A stretch of 64,000 bases of DNA from UTCFX2 sp963827155 (GCA_963827155.1 CAWGZV010000003.1:1-64000); one strand, 5' to 3'. Positions 18,727-30,204 are shown, counted from the stretch's first letter. Numbers and translations: made by a program. The notes: a model not told the origin generated them from the letters alone.

Positions 18727-19753
18727 ATGAGTAATATAGCCATTTTCATGATGCTTTTTATTTCCATGGTATCTGCTGGACTAAGCGGATGCACCGAAAT
18801 ACGTGTAAATCAGCCGAATTCTAATTACACTCCAATCTTAAAGGCTTCGGATGCAGGATGGAATTCATCGGTTGAGTCCATAAATAGTCACAACCAGGTA
18901 GGATCTACGACAACACCAGAATTTCGATCAAGAACACTGACTCCAGAAACATCGCTTTCGCCGGTTATACCCAAGTTCCTCACACCTACACTTGTCTTTA
19001 ACGGAAAATTGCTGACTACCACTCGGACCATCAGCTCAATTTGCAATGAGTTGAAGGGTAATATCGTTTTCGGTGAGGTGCCAACAAAGCTATTAACCTC
19101 TCCATTGTCTTATCGAGTTTATCTTCCACCATGTTATGAACAGGAAGCTGCCCTGAGTTTTCCAGTTCTTTACCTGATCCATGGACAGAGTTTTACCGAT
19201 GATCAATGGGATCGGATTGGCGCTGATGAGACAGCCGATCAGATGATTAAATCAGGCGAAATCCCACCGCTGATTATCGTGATGCCGTATGACAGATCAG
19301 GAGGTCTTCAGCCGACTGAGAGCAATTTTGGGAAAGCCATGGCTCATGATTTAGTTCTAATGATCGATAAAAACTTCAGAACAAAAAGGGATCGAGAGTT
19401 TCGCGCGGTAGGAGGATTATCCCGAGGCGGGGGCTGGTCTATTCACCTTGGAATGGTGTACTGGAGGTTTTTCGGTAAAGTCGGAGGACATAGCCCTGCT
19501 GTTTTTTACTCCGATGCCGAACAAATGCGCAGTTTTATCGACAAGATTTCCAGAGGATTCTTATCCAGAAATATATCTTGATATTGGGATGCGAGATCGA
19601 CCAGAAATTCTGCGCGCTGCGATTTGGTATGAGGGATTGTTGGATGAAAAGGATGTGCCACACGAATGGCATCTTTTCTCTGGATATCATAATGAGAGTT
19701 ATTGGACTGCACACATGCCGCAATATCTGCGTTGGTACACCAAGGGATGGTGA
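18727..19753 (+). CDS. Lipoprotein esterase, alpha/beta hydrolase fold (one frameshift)
   Basis: Putative esterase (Fes/EstA-like family) exported as a lipoprotein. The start at 18727 gives a signal peptide with lipobox LSGC (about residue 20). The catalytic part has YRVYLPPCYEQ, FPVLYLIHGQSFTDDQWDRIG, VMPYDRSGG and the nucleophile elbow GGLSRGG. The frame breaks at 19545-19550: AAGATTTCCAG should be AAGATTCCAG to give IDKIPEDSYPEIYLDIGMRD, continuing to VPHEWHLFSGYHNESYW (catalytic His region) and the stop at 19753. About 342 residues when corrected. The substrate is unknown. Confidence 0.78.
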
Positions 19754-19779
19754 ATGATGGGGGTGATATAATCGCAGCC

Positions 19780-20070
19780 ATGCTTCTAACCCTTGAAGAG
19801 GTTCAACATATTGCTAAGCTTGCTCGCTTGGAGCTGAATGATATTGAGATTCAACAATTTCGCGAACAGCTCTCCTTGATTTTGAGCTATGCATCACATT
19901 TGAGCGATATCGATACATCTACAATATCACCAACCTCAAGCGTGTTACCGCTACACAGCATCTTACGCGAAGACGAGCCTCATCCTGGCCTGACTAAAGA
20001 AGAATTATTTCGCAATGCACCCGATCTGGAGGGATTGCAGTTTAGAGTTCCTCTTGTTTTTGATTCGTAA
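19780..20070 (+). CDS. gatC: Aspartyl/glutamyl-tRNA amidotransferase subunit C
   Basis: 96 residues; LTLEEVQHIAKLARLELNDIEIQQFREQLSLILSYASHLSDIDT...LR.DEP..GLT.EELFRNAPDLEG..FRVPLV matches the whole GatC family. GatC wraps GatA and GatB and stabilises the amidotransferase that converts Glu-tRNA(Gln) or Asp-tRNA(Asn). It lies 12 bases before gatA. The ATG at 19780 is chosen over an upstream in-frame ATG at 19702, which would overlap the end of the esterase gene. Confidence 0.93.
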   Translation: MLLTLEEVQHIAKLARLELNDIEIQQFREQLSLILSYASHLSDIDTSTISPTSSVLPLHSILREDEPHPGLTKEELFRNAPDLEGLQFRVPLVFDS

Positions 20071-20082
20071 TCTGAGGGTCAT

Positions 20083-21588
20083 GTGAGCGAATTCGGAAAA
20101 TTAGGACTCGAGCAGCTTATGCTCTCACTGAGAGAAGGCGAATTCTCGAGTTGAGAATTGGTTCAATATTATCTTGACCTTATCCATCAACACGAACCAT
20201 TCCTCCATGTATGGATCACAAAAACCCCGGAACTAGCTTTTAACCAGGCTGATCAAGCTGATAGACGATTTAGAGCCTGGCGGAATGGATCGCAGGATAT
20301 TCTTCCGCCTCTCCTGGGGATTCCCATTGCAATAAAAGATGTTTTATGCTTAAAAGATGTGCGCTGCACTTGTGGATCGTTGATTTTGGATAACTATACA
20401 CCGGTTTTTAATGCAACCGTCGTTGACCGAATATTGGATGCTGGGATGGTTGTATTAGGGAAAACAAATACAGATGAATTTGCTATGGGATCATCGACTG
20501 AGAATTCCGCCTTTGGTCCAACGCACAATCCATGGGATCTTCGGCGAGTCCCAGGTGGCTCCAGCGGCGGGAGCGCTGCTGCTGTGGCTGCAGGCATGTC
20601 GCCTTTTGCTTTAGGAACCGATACCGGCGGTAGCGTTCGACAACCGGCTTCATTCTGTGGAGTTACAGGGATCAAACCGACCTATGGTTCAGTTTCACGA
20701 TATGGTTTGATCGCTTATGGATCTTCTTTAGATACGATTGGAGTCCTGGGTAGAAATGCACAAGAGATTTCGAAGATTTTTTCTGTAATTGTGGGTCACG
20801 ATCCTTTGGATTCAACATCGCAGAAATTCCAATATTCCGAGTTTGATTCTTCGTTGTCTCCCAAGATAGTTTTTTCGGGTTTAAAAATAGGTGTTCCGAA
20901 GGAGTATTTTATCAATGGCATTCAGCCCGAAGTAGAGCACGTAATCCGACATGCGATTGATTTTATGGAAAAAATGGGGGCGGAAGTGTATCCAATCAGC
21001 CTCCCTCACACTGAGTATGCAGTTCCTGTTTATTATCTCATTGCACCAGCAGAGGCATCAGCGAATCTTGCCAGATATGATGGGATGCGCTTTGGGGTGA
21101 GAAGCCCTGGTGAAAAAGTATGGGAAATAATGGATAAAACGAGAGGGGAGATGTTCGGGGCAGAAGTAAAAAGAAGAATAATGCTTGGATCTTACGCTCT
21201 TTCTGCCGGATATTACGATGCCTATTATGCGCAAGCCCAAAGAGTAAGGACATTAATCAAAAGCGATTTTGAGTCCGCGTTTGATATTGTTGATGTTATC
21301 GCTTCGCCAGTCGCTCCTAGCACAGCTTTCCGCTTCGGCGAACATCTCAATGATCCGTTAGCCATGTATCTTGAAGATGTCTTCACACTGCCGGCAAATC
21401 TGGCAGGTATTCCTGCAATTGCCTTCCCGGTTGGATTTGATGATGACGGTATGCCGGTTGGAATGCAATTAATGGGTTCGCACTTTCGTGAAAATTTGCT
21501 TTTCCAAATTACGCACGCTTTACAACAATCAACTGACTGGCACTGCGCGACCCCCAAATTTGATTATTTGAAGGCTGATGAAAAATAA
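20083..21588 (+). CDS. gatA: Aspartyl/glutamyl-tRNA amidotransferase subunit A (one in-frame TGA)
   Basis: Amidase-signature enzyme releasing ammonia from glutamine for tRNA transamidation. Catalytic Lys in AIKDVLCLKD, and the Ser-cisSer-Lys signature in PGGSSGGSAAAVAAGMSPFALGTDTGGSVRQPASFCG. The real start is the GTG at 20083 (VSEFGKLGLEQLMLSLREGEFSS). Codon 24 is TGA at 20152-20154; family members have LSS-x-ELV here, and CGA would give the expected SSRELVQYYLD. The change restores GAGTC. About 501 residues. Essential in bacteria lacking GlnRS, so a real nonsense mutation is unlikely. Confidence 0.9.
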
Positions 21589-21803
21589 GATCAAGGCCAG
21601 AATATTTTTGTGAAAGACATAAATTCCTCAAGCCAGCAAAACCTATTAAAACTAATTTTTTTAACCGATCCTCGCAGCGGAAATACTCGACTTTAGCGCA
21701 GAGGATGGAAAAACAACTAAAAAAATATCCCAATAAGAAAATTAGTTTGGATGATGCCTGATGGACTATCGAAGAAATCTAAGATGACCTTGCGAGGAAA
21801 TTT

Positions 21804-22784
21804 ATGGATTATATAAATCTTGGACGAAGTGGATTGAAAGTCTCGAGAATATGTCTTGGTGCAATGAGTTACGGGACACCAAAATGGCGAGATTGGGTGT
21901 TAGACGAAGATAACAGCAGACCATTTTTTAGACAGGCACTTGAATTGGGGATCAACTTTTTTGATACAGCAGATATGTATTCGAATGGATTGAGCGAGGA
22001 GATTACAGGAAGGGCGCTGAGAGATTTTGCGAAACGCGATGAAGTAGTTATTGCAACTAAAGTTTACTATCCGGTTGGGGTAGGTCCTAACCAGCGCGGC
22101 CTTTCAAGAGCCCATATTCTCCATTCCATAGATCGATCCCTTCGGAGGTTAGGAGTAGAGTACATTGATCTCTATCAAATTCACCGCTACGATTACAAAG
22201 CACCTCTTGAGGAAACACTGGATGCGCTGAATGATGTCGTTCGATCTGGCAAAGCCCGATATATCGGGGCGTCCAGCATGTTTGCCTGGCAATTTACGAA
22301 AGCTTTATATTTATGTGATATGCATGGCTGGACAAGGTTTATTTCGATGCAGAACCATTACAACCTCCTGTACAGGGAGGAAGAACGAGAGATGGTTCCT
22401 CTGTGCATACAGGAAGGAATCGGGATTGTCCCTTGGAGTCCTTTAGCCCGCGGGCTGCTAGCAGGAACCAGGAACTCTAACTATTCTGGTGAGACTGTTC
22501 GTTCGAACTCAGATGAATTTGCGAAAAGTATGTATCATGATAATAGTGATTTTCCGATCATAACAAAGGTGACAGAGATCGCCAAACAAAGAGGCGTATC
22601 CCCGGCACAAATTGCATTTGCCTGGCTTCTTCATAAACCAGGTATTACAGCTCCGATTGTTGGAGCAACAAGAATGAACCACTTGGAGGATGCAGTGGCG
22701 TCGGAAGAGCTGCATCTGTCGGAGGATGAGATCAAAACCTTAGAAGATGATTATCAACCGCATGACGTTAGAGGTCACGAATAA
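21804..22784 (+). CDS. Aldo/keto reductase
   Basis: 326 residues, (beta/alpha)8 NAD(P)H-dependent oxidoreductase. Motifs: LGRSGLKVSRICLGAMSYG, FFDTADMYSNGLSEEITGRAL (catalytic Asp/Tyr), VIATKVYYPVG (Lys), DLYQIHRYDYKAPLEETLDALNDVVRSGKARYIGASSM, and the cofactor-binding IVGATRMNHLEDAV near the C-terminus. This is the YajO/YghZ-like group (AKR). The physiological substrate is not predictable. A 215-base gap separates it from gatA. Confidence 0.92.
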   Translation: MDYINLGRSGLKVSRICLGAMSYGTPKWRDWVLDEDNSRPFFRQALELGINFFDTADMYSNGLSEEITGRALRDFAKRDEVVIATKVYYPVGVGPNQRGLSRAHILHSIDRSLRRLGVEYIDLYQIHRYDYKAPLEETLDALNDVVRSGKARYIGASSMFAWQFTKALYLCDMHGWTRFISMQNHYNLLYREEEREMVPLCIQEGIGIVPWSPLARGLLAGTRNSNYSGETVRSNSDEFAKSMYHDNSDFPIITKVTEIAKQRGVSPAQIAFAWLLHKPGITAPIVGATRMNHLEDAVASEELHLSEDEIKTLEDDYQPHDVRGHE

Positions 22785-23504
22785 TAATTCACGAAATCCC
22801 AGACGAGATCTTGGAAAGAATGGCATTCTTGAAAGAAATCGGTGCTCAAGATTGAAAAAAAGCCATTCCCTAAGATCAACATCCGAGACAAATTTCGGTT
22901 GAGACCGGAAAAATTCTGGCTATCATGGCTGTTTCTACACTCTAAGTAGAGTTGACAAAGTTCAGGACCAGCCCAGGATACTCCGTCCTTGTCGATCTTG
23001 CTGGTGTAGGATAATGGGCTAAGCCAAAACCCCAAATTCGATATTATCGCTTTTTACTTTCTGGATGCCAATAAAGATGTTCTACGGATGGCTAAAGGAT
23101 GGTGGTTCCAAGCCTAGTTTCGGGTGGTTTTTTGATTGCGGGTATGGTCATAAGCCACGAGGCAAATCTGGGAGAATTCCCCCATGAAACAAGACTGGAT
23201 GAGCTCGTGGATGAACTTGTTGTCCCGATCGACAAAGGATTTTTAGCATGCCGTAAGCTGTGACGTCCGTCGCTTGACTTAGTTATCGAAAGCCTCTACA
23301 ATTGGCTTTACCCGCTCACAATGAGGCTTTCTAACTTTCAAGCGACGAGCTCGATTAAATCAGGAACTCACTTGGGGGTATTGCGTCTGAGATGAGCGAG
23401 GAATTTCAATTTTTCATTTTATATTAAAATGAAAATACAGGAAAATAAAACCAACCGAGTTGATAATAATGGACTGCACCCTCAATGAAGCATCAAGGAG
23501 ATGA
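22785..23504. other. Long intergenic region, no confident gene
   Basis: About 720 bases. A 54-codon frame on the plus strand (about 23099-23263, MVVPSLVSGG...) has AAAGG just before its ATG but resembles nothing I know. A minus-strand frame at 22775-23035 is also unrecognised. The only structure I see is an AT-rich palindrome at 23411-23435. Confidence 0.45.
23411..23435. repeat. AT-rich perfect inverted repeat upstream of the nucleotidyltransferase gene
   Basis: TTTTCATTTTA, TAT, TAAAATGAAAA: an 11-base perfect inverted repeat about 70 bases before the next start. It could be a regulator site or part of a promoter; no T run follows to make it a clear terminator. Confidence 0.4.
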
Positions 23505-24754
23505 TTGATGAAGAAACCGGCGCTGAAGGTGGTCATCCCGATGGCGGGTTTGGGAACGCGCCTCAGACCGCAAACCTGGAGCAAGCCCAAGCAATTGGTC
23601 AGCGTAGCCGGAAAAACGGTGTTGGATCATGTACTTGGCACGCTTTCGACTCTCCCAGATCCGGAAAATATTGAACTGGTCAATATTGTGGGATACCTGG
23701 GTGATCAGATTGAAGAGCATGTGCGGAAAAATTACCCCAAAATCAAATCCCATTTTGTTTTCCAGGAGAATCCAAGCGGTCAATCTCATGCGATAAAACT
23801 TGCAGAAGAGTATCTGGATGGACCAATGCTGGTTGTTTTCGCCGATACGCTGATTGAGACGAACCTGTCTATTATTGAGGATGAGACTATCGATGCTGTC
23901 GTTTGGGTCAAGCCGGTTCCTGATCCAAGGCGATTTGGGGTGGCGGTGATATCTGAAGACGGTTGGGTTAAAAAATTGATCGAAAAACCAGAAGACATGT
24001 CGAATAACCTGGCGATGGTAGGATTTTATTATTTAAGAATTCAAAAATACTCTTATCCGCGATTGACGAGCAGATATCGCGAGGGATGCAACTCAGAGGT
24101 GAATTTTTCCTCGCCGATGCTGTGAATATTATGCTTGAAAACGGGTTGAAGATGCGCACTCAAAAGGTATCCGTGTGGCTAGATGCTGGCACACCAGATG
24201 CTTTGTTGGAGACTAACCGCTATTTGCTCGAGAACGGCCAGGATAATTCCGAAGAAGCTACCCGGCGGGAAGGGCTTGTAATTCTTCCTCCTGTTTATAT
24301 CCATCCGACTGCTGTGGTAAAGGGCTCGATAATTGGACCGGACGTCTCGATAGGATCTGGATGCACGGTAGAACAATCTATCATTCGCGATTCTATCCTG
24401 GAAGAAGAAGCGGAGACCGTAGGCGTGATCCTTGAAAAATCACTTCTTGGCAGACGCGTCAATTTAAACGCCGGGCTGGTTGTATTAATGTCGGAGATAA
24501 TACCGAAATTACTTTCTGAAAATGTTCCATTAGGAACGCCAATGAATGAGACTGTAACATGCTGGTCTGATGGGGATTATGCTGGGAGACCGCTTTCGAT
24601 TTATTGGAAGGGAGAAAGGCGGATTATCCGAGATGTATTATCAACCTGGCGCTCTCCAGAGGGGAAATGTTATCGTGTAATTACAGAAGACGAATTGGTG
24701 TTTCAGGCGCAATATCTTGAAAACGAAGATCGATGGGATCTGGAAGAAAAATAA
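23505..24754 (+). CDS. Sugar-phosphate nucleotidyltransferase with beta-helix C-terminus (one frameshift)
   Basis: N-terminal nucleotidyltransferase signature PMAGLGTRLRPQTWSKPKQLVSVAGK and the second half GEFFLADAVNIMLENGLKMRTQKVSVWLDAGTPDALLETNRYLL, then a left-handed beta-helix (VYIHPTAVVKGSIIGPDVSIGSGCTVEQSIIRDSIL). This matches glucose-1-phosphate thymidylyl/uridylyltransferase-like proteins that activate sugars for surface polysaccharides. The frame breaks at about 24041-24049 (GAATTCAAAAATACTC); adding one A gives a continuous ...IQKILLSAIDEQISRGMQLRGEFF. About 416 residues. The AT-rich context makes a homopolymer error likely. It heads a run followed by an aminotransferase and gatB. 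Confidence 0.82.
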
Positions 24755-24792
24755 AAACAAAAAATGTGTCAGGAAGTTTTGAAGGAGCGGAA

Positions 24793-25956
24793 ATGACAAA
24801 ACCCTATCTGGCTCAAAGAGTCGCCAGCCTTAAACCATCCGGTATCCGGAAGTTCTTTGATATCGTCGCAACGATGAAAGATGTGATCTCTTTGGGGATC
24901 GGGGAACCCGACTTTGCCACCCCTGCCCCGATCCTGGAAGCCGGCTTTGAGTCACTCAAACGCGGGGAAACACACTACACATCCAATGCCGGGCTGCTTG
25001 AGCTGCGAAGTGGGCTCTCGAAGCACTTGATGGACTTATACGGAATTTCATACGACCCAATCAATGAAATTGTGATCACAGTCGGAGTATCTGAAGCACT
25101 TTACCTTGCTCTGACCGCGATTCTAGACCCTGGACAAGAGGTCCTCATCCCCACCCCATGTTTTGTGGCTTATCAACCCGAAGTCATTCTAGCAGGGGGA
25201 ACACCGGTAGAAGTTCCAAGCAAGTTGGAAGATAACTTCCAACCGAATCTTTCAGCGTTGGAAGATGCCGTTACTTCTCGAACGAGAGCAATTCTTATTG
25301 GTTATCCGAATAATCCCACTGGAGCAGTCGCTTCTCGAGCAACTTTAACCGAAGTTCTGCGGATCGCGGAGAAACACGATTTGATCGTGATCTCAGACGA
25401 AATTTACGACCGCCTTGTATATGGGATAGTCCATGTTAATTTTGCTTCGCTACCGGGAGCCCGTGAGCGAACGATCACGTTAGGCGGATTTTCCAAGGAT
25501 TACGCGATGACCGGTTGGCGGATAGGTTATGCTGCTGGTCCGGCAGAAATTATTAAAGGGCTGCTTCGAATTCATCAATACACGATTATGTCTGCGCCTA
25601 CAACTGCCCAGGTGGCTGCATTGGCAGCGCTGATGCACGGAGAGAGCCATGTTCAGCAAATGATAGCGGAATATGATCGCCGACGCAACTTGATCGTGAA
25701 CGGGCTAAACCAGCTAGGGCTGCCCACTTTTGAGCCGCGCGGCGCTTTTTATGCTTTTCCGCAAGTATCAGTAACAGGTATGGATGACGAGTTATTCGCC
25801 AATCTCTTACTTGAAGAAGAGCGGGTTGCGGTTGTCCCCGGCACAGCTTTTGGATCGGGAGGGGATGGATTTGTTCGATGCTCGTATGCGACCGCTTATG
25901 AAAAGATCGAAGAGGCGCTAAATCGGATGGAGAAGTTTATGCGGCGTCATGGTTGA
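24793..25956 (+). CDS. PLP-dependent aminotransferase class I/II
   Basis: 387 residues. SLGIGEPDFATP, YPNNPTGAV, ISDEIYDRLVYG and the PLP lysine motif GGFSKDYAMTGWRIGY place it in the aspartate aminotransferase-like group (PatA/AspC-like). The start is the ATG at 24793 with GGAGCGG upstream. It overlaps the first codons of gatB by eight bases, so the two are translationally coupled. The preferred amino acid cannot be told from sequence. Confidence 0.9.
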   Translation: MTKPYLAQRVASLKPSGIRKFFDIVATMKDVISLGIGEPDFATPAPILEAGFESLKRGETHYTSNAGLLELRSGLSKHLMDLYGISYDPINEIVITVGVSEALYLALTAILDPGQEVLIPTPCFVAYQPEVILAGGTPVEVPSKLEDNFQPNLSALEDAVTSRTRAILIGYPNNPTGAVASRATLTEVLRIAEKHDLIVISDEIYDRLVYGIVHVNFASLPGARERTITLGGFSKDYAMTGWRIGYAAGPAEIIKGLLRIHQYTIMSAPTTAQVAALAALMHGESHVQQMIAEYDRRRNLIVNGLNQLGLPTFEPRGAFYAFPQVSVTGMDDELFANLLLEEERVAVVPGTAFGSGGDGFVRCSYATAYEKIEEALNRMEKFMRRHG

Positions 25957-27424
25957 TATAGGTCCAGTATTTGAAGCAGTGATCGGTCTGGAAATACATG
26001 CAGAGCTTAAGACCAAAACGAAAATGTTCTGCGGATGTCTTGTATTGGATGTGACTGAGGCGCCGCCGAACAGTGCTGTATGTCCGGTCTGCGCAGGATT
26101 TCCCGGGACCCTGCCAGTCGTCAATCGCCGGGCAGTGGAATATGCTTTACGGGCTGCAATTGCTTTAGAGTGTATTATTGCACCAACGAGCATATTTGCG
26201 CGAAAAAACTATTTTTATCCTGACCTTCCAAAAGGATATCAGATTTCACAATATGAACAGCCTCTCGCAGTATCTGGGCGGCTTGAAATTGAGACAAATC
26301 GCGGTCCAAGAGAGGTGCGCATACGCCGGGTCCATTTGGAGGAAGACACCGGTAAACTGACACACGTCATCGAGAGTGGGAAATCTTTTTCATTGGTTGA
26401 TTTGAATCGAGCAGGGGTTGCATTAATGGAAATCGTCAGCGAGCCAGATATGCACTCCGTGGAGGAAGTGCGGGCTTATGCGTCTGGGCTCCGATCACTG
26501 CTTCGTGGCATAGGTGTAAATACAGGAGATATGCAGAAAGGGGTTTTGAGAATCGAGCCTAATGTATCCATCCGCCGGCAGGGGAGCAATGAACTTGGAA
26601 CGAGGACAGAAATCAAGAATCTCAACAGTTTACGCGCCCTCGAACGCTCGGTGGCATATGAAATTGAGCGACAAAGAGAGATCGTTTTGGCGGGAGGAGA
26701 GGTCCTTCAAGAGACCCGCGGCTGGGATGAAACCAAAGGAGCAACAGTCTCCCAGCGGATCAAGGAAGAAGCTGATGATTATCGATATTTTCCAGAACCC
26801 GATATCCCTCCTCTGGTGATTGACAATTCCTGGATAGATGTGATTTGATCTGATTTACCAGAACTGCCCAAGGCGAAATGCGACCGTTTGATCAATCGAT
26901 ACCATTTAGGCTATCATGAAGCCAAGATCCTGGCTGAGGATCGAGAAACTGCCGGATATTTTGAAGAAGCAGTAAGCTTTGCTCCTAAGATTCCTCCGAC
27001 CTCGATCGCTCATTGGATCGTTGGCGATTTATTTAGCCTTCTCAACCAGTTTGATGAACAAATTGAAATGGTAAAGATCACTCCAGAAAACTTTGCGGGT
27101 CTCGTCAAAATGGTTTTTGAAGGTAAGATCAACCAATTCTCCGGTAAATCGACGCTGGAAGAGATGTTCAGAACTGGGATGACCGCCAAAGAAATTGTTG
27201 CTGCTCGCGGCCTTGAACAGATTTCTGATGAGAAAGAAATCCAAGAGGTGGTGGATCGAGTCATTGCTGCGAACGCCGATCAGGTGGAGGAATATTTTCA
27301 AGGTAAGCAGGCAATCAGTCAATGGTTGTTGGGTCAGGTGATGAGGATGACCGGGGGACGCGCAAATCCGGCTGTAGCTCGGGAAATTCTGGAGAAGAAG
27401 CTCAAATCTATCAATAACGAATGA
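25949..27424 (+). CDS. gatB: Aspartyl/glutamyl-tRNA amidotransferase subunit B (one in-frame TGA)
   Basis: Kinase/tRNA-binding subunit of GatCAB. FEAVIGLEIHAEL.TK.KMFCGC, NSAVCPVCAGFPGTLPVVN, RKNYFYPDLPKGYQISQYEQPL, HLEEDTGKL and DYRYFPEPDIPPL are diagnostic, and the YqeY-like tail (YFQGKQAISQWLLGQVMRMTGGRANP) is intact. Codon 300 is TGA (26846-26848) inside WIDVI*SDLPELP; the family has Arg there, and CGA would restore both Arg and a GATTC site. The following frame is in register, so it is a single substitution. About 491 residues. gatB is separated from gatCA by about 4 kb. Confidence 0.9.
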
Positions 27425-27648
27425 CCGAGGGACGAATATTAAATGTGAAAAATATCACGTTACGGACGTGCTGCTTTTCCCTTGACTCTTCCTGATGCCT
27501 CTGCTACCCTCATGATGGAAATGTAGGGAAACCCTGAGAATTCTTTGATTATATAAATACCGGAAAATTAACAAAGGGCAAAATACCGCAGCTTCTTCCC
27601 CGTCATTGCTTTGAGCCCAAGAGTTCAAAATACAAAAGGAGAATATGA

Positions 27649-28935
27649 ATGACAGAATTAATAAACGCATTTCAAATGGCTCAACGCCAGTTTGATCATG
27701 TGGCAGAGCAGCTGAATCTCGATCCTCAGGTAGCCGAGATACTAAGATGGCCGTCTCGTGAATTTAAATTTGAAATCCCAGTCCGAATGGATGATGGCTC
27801 TATTCGGCTTTTCTTCGGCTATCGTGTTCAACACAGTGATGCTCGTGGCCCCAGTAAAGGTGGGATACGCTTCCATCCCTCTGAGACATTGGACACCGTT
27901 CGTGCACTGGCGATGTGGATGACCTGGAAGACGGCAGTGGCGGATATCCCCTTGGGTGGGGGGAAAGGCGGCGTGCCGGTTGATTTAGCTTCATTGACGA
28001 TTAGTGAAAAAGAGCGACTGTGCCGAGGTTGGATTTAACAAATGTGGCGGAATATCGGACCTCGACAGGATGTACCCGCTCCTGACGTCGGTACCACCCC
28101 TCAGATGATGGGTTGGATGATGGACGAGTATTCCAAGTTGGTTGGACAATATACCCCTGGGGTCATAACCGGTAAACCAGTCGGCGGCGGTGGATCGCTT
28201 GGTAGAACAGAGGCAACCGGTTTTGGAGTGATCTATACAGTAAGAGAGGCGATGAAACATCTAAAACTGGACCCGAAGAAATCTGTCGCGTCAGTTCAAG
28301 GATTTGGCAATGTTTCGCAATATGCTGCAATCGGCTACATTGAGCACTTGGGTGGTAAAGTTGCCTGTGTTTCCTATTGGGACCGCAGCGATAAGGTATC
28401 ATATTCGGTATCGCATCCAGATGGGATTCAACCACGGTTCCTGCAATCGATCACCGATCAATATGGTAGCATCGATAAGGATAAAGCCCGCCTGGCTGGA
28501 TACATCATCGAGGATGCCGAAGCCTGGATCAAGAAAGATGTGGATGTATTGATCCCTGGCGCGTTGGAAGGTCAGGTGAACGCTGAAAGCGTCAAGCATG
28601 TCAGCAGCCGGGTGAAAATTATAGCCGAAGGCGCCAATGGTCCAACTACACCAGAGGCAGATGAGGTCTTCAAAAAGAACAAAATCTTTGTGATCCCAGA
28701 TTTTCTGTGCAATGCGGGTGGTGTAACCGTCTCTTACTTCGAGAGCGTTCAGAACGATATGAATTATTATTGGACGCGCGAGGAAGCTTTGGAGCGCCTT
28801 GATACAAAGATGACTCAGGCATTCAAGAGCGTGCTTGAGATGTCGGAAGGGGAAGGCGTTTATATGCGAGATGCGGCTTATATGGTGGCAATCAAACGGG
28901 TGGTCACTGCCATGGAGCTACGCGGCTGGATATAG
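27649..28935 (+). CDS. Glu/Leu/Phe/Val dehydrogenase, probably glutamate dehydrogenase (one in-frame TAA)
   Basis: 428 residues. RVQHSDARGPSKGGIRFHP (substrate-binding Lys), GGGKGGV, and the C-terminal NAD(P) domain SVQGFGNVSQYAA...EGANGPTTPEAD and FLCNAGGVTVSYFE are typical. It interconverts glutamate and 2-oxoglutarate plus ammonia. Codon 130 is TAA (28036-28038) between CRGWI and QMWRNIGPRQDVPAPDVG; family members have Gln there (CAA), and the frame resumes in register. CAA would also restore GATTC. It stands alone with a good terminator downstream. Confidence 0.88.
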
Positions 28936-28951
28936 CATATTAATCGTTATT

Positions 28952-28999
28952 AAACAGGGTGTATTTCCATGCGGTTGATGGAAATCGCCCTGTTTTCGT
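28952..28999 (+). terminator. Rho-independent terminator after glutamate dehydrogenase
   Basis: AACAGGG and TATTTCCAT pair with ATGGAAAT and CCCTGTT around a GCGGTTG loop, followed by TTCGTTT. This is a long hairpin just after the gene stop and before dnaN. Confidence 0.75.
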
Positions 29000-29058
29000 T
29001 TATAATCTCAACAAGCTCAATCTTGTTCAACAGTAAAGCCCTATAAGAGGACGCCACT

Positions 29059-30204
29059 ATGAAAGTAACTGTGTTGCAAGAGAATCTCGCCCGTGGTCTC
29101 AATATCGTTTCGCGTGCTGTTTCTCCACGCAGCACTTTACCAGTGCTGGCAAATATCTTGATTGCCACCGATGAAGGCAGGTTGAGACTTTCCGCAACAA
29201 ATCTTGAGCTCGGCATCACTTGCTGGATCGGCGCAAAGATCCAAGAAGAAGGGTCCACTACGGTTCCAGCGCGGGCATTCTCTGATCTGGTGAGCACTCT
29301 ATCAGATTCCCAAGTGGACATGTCCTTGACAGTACGCACGCAGACGCTGAATTTAAGGAGCGGGGCTTCGAATACTGATTTGAAGTGCATCGATGCCCAA
29401 GAGTTTCCTCCGATGCCGGTGGCTGATTTCTCGCAGGGGCTCGAGATCAATGTCGCTGATTTGAAAGAGATGGTCCAACAGGTGGTTTTTGCTGCATCAA
29501 CAGACGATGCTCGCCCAATCCTGACTGGCGTGCTCATGAATCTGCAAGGAGAACGAATAACACTCGCTGCAGCAGATGGTTTCCGGCTATCGGTGAGAAA
29601 AGGAGCGCTCTCGGAAACACTATCCCGTGGGGTGAATGCGGTCATCCCAGCCAGAGCTCTGGGGGAATTAGCCAGGATTGCCTCAGACGGCGATAAGACG
29701 CTAAAAATGGTCTTGCCTCCAGGCAGAGGGCAGGTCATTTTCAGGATGAGCGATGTCGAGGTTGTCTCTCAACTTATCGAGGGCAACTTTCCTGATTATG
29801 AACAGATCATTCCCAGGCGATGTGAAACTCGAGCAATACTTTCAACTTCTGCATTCCTTAAAGCCTGCAAACAGGCTGAAATCTTCGCGAGAGAAGGCTC
29901 GCACATTGCACGCTTAAGCATCAATCCGGGAGGGGAACTTCAACCTGGAACTGTTGAGATTTCTGGTCAATCGGAGGAAACCGGTTCCAACCAGAATATT
30001 GTGGATGCAAGTATTGAAGGACCAGCACTGCTCATTGCCTTCAATGTTCGGTTTCTGCGTGAAGTGCTGGATGTGATCAGAACCCCGAATGTCGCCCTGG
30101 AAACTTCCGCCGATACTTTACCGGGCGTGATTCGACCGGTTGGCACAGGGGACTTACAAAACGAATTCCTGCACGTGATCATGCCTATGCATCTGGCAAG
30201 CTGA
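29059..30204 (+). CDS. dnaN: DNA polymerase III beta subunit (sliding clamp)
   Basis: 381 residues in three clamp repeats: MKVTVLQENLARGLNIVSRAVSPRSTLPVLANILI start, NLELGITCWIGAKIQEEG, PRPILTGV-like DARPILTGVLM...AADGFRLSVRK, and a C-terminal repeat ending LQNEFLHVIMPMHLA, which matches the conserved PMR/PM tail. It confers processivity on the replicative polymerase. It is not next to dnaA here. A TATAAT at 29001-29006 may be its -10 box, lying just after the preceding terminator. Confidence 0.93.
   Translation: MKVTVLQENLARGLNIVSRAVSPRSTLPVLANILIATDEGRLRLSATNLELGITCWIGAKIQEEGSTTVPARAFSDLVSTLSDSQVDMSLTVRTQTLNLRSGASNTDLKCIDAQEFPPMPVADFSQGLEINVADLKEMVQQVVFAASTDDARPILTGVLMNLQGERITLAAADGFRLSVRKGALSETLSRGVNAVIPARALGELARIASDGDKTLKMVLPPGRGQVIFRMSDVEVVSQLIEGNFPDYEQIIPRRCETRAILSTSAFLKACKQAEIFAREGSHIARLSINPGGELQPGTVEISGQSEETGSNQNIVDASIEGPALLIAFNVRFLREVLDVIRTPNVALETSADTLPGVIRPVGTGDLQNEFLHVIMPMHLAS

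Noticed and set aside
20083..28038. Recoded stop codons (selenocysteine or reassigned TGA/TAA) in gatA, gatB and glutamate dehydrogenase
   Set aside because: The family residues at these points are Arg or Gln, both TGA and TAA are involved, no SECIS-like structure was seen, and ordinary genes in the window use both codons as stops. A C-to-T change in GANTC explains all cases.
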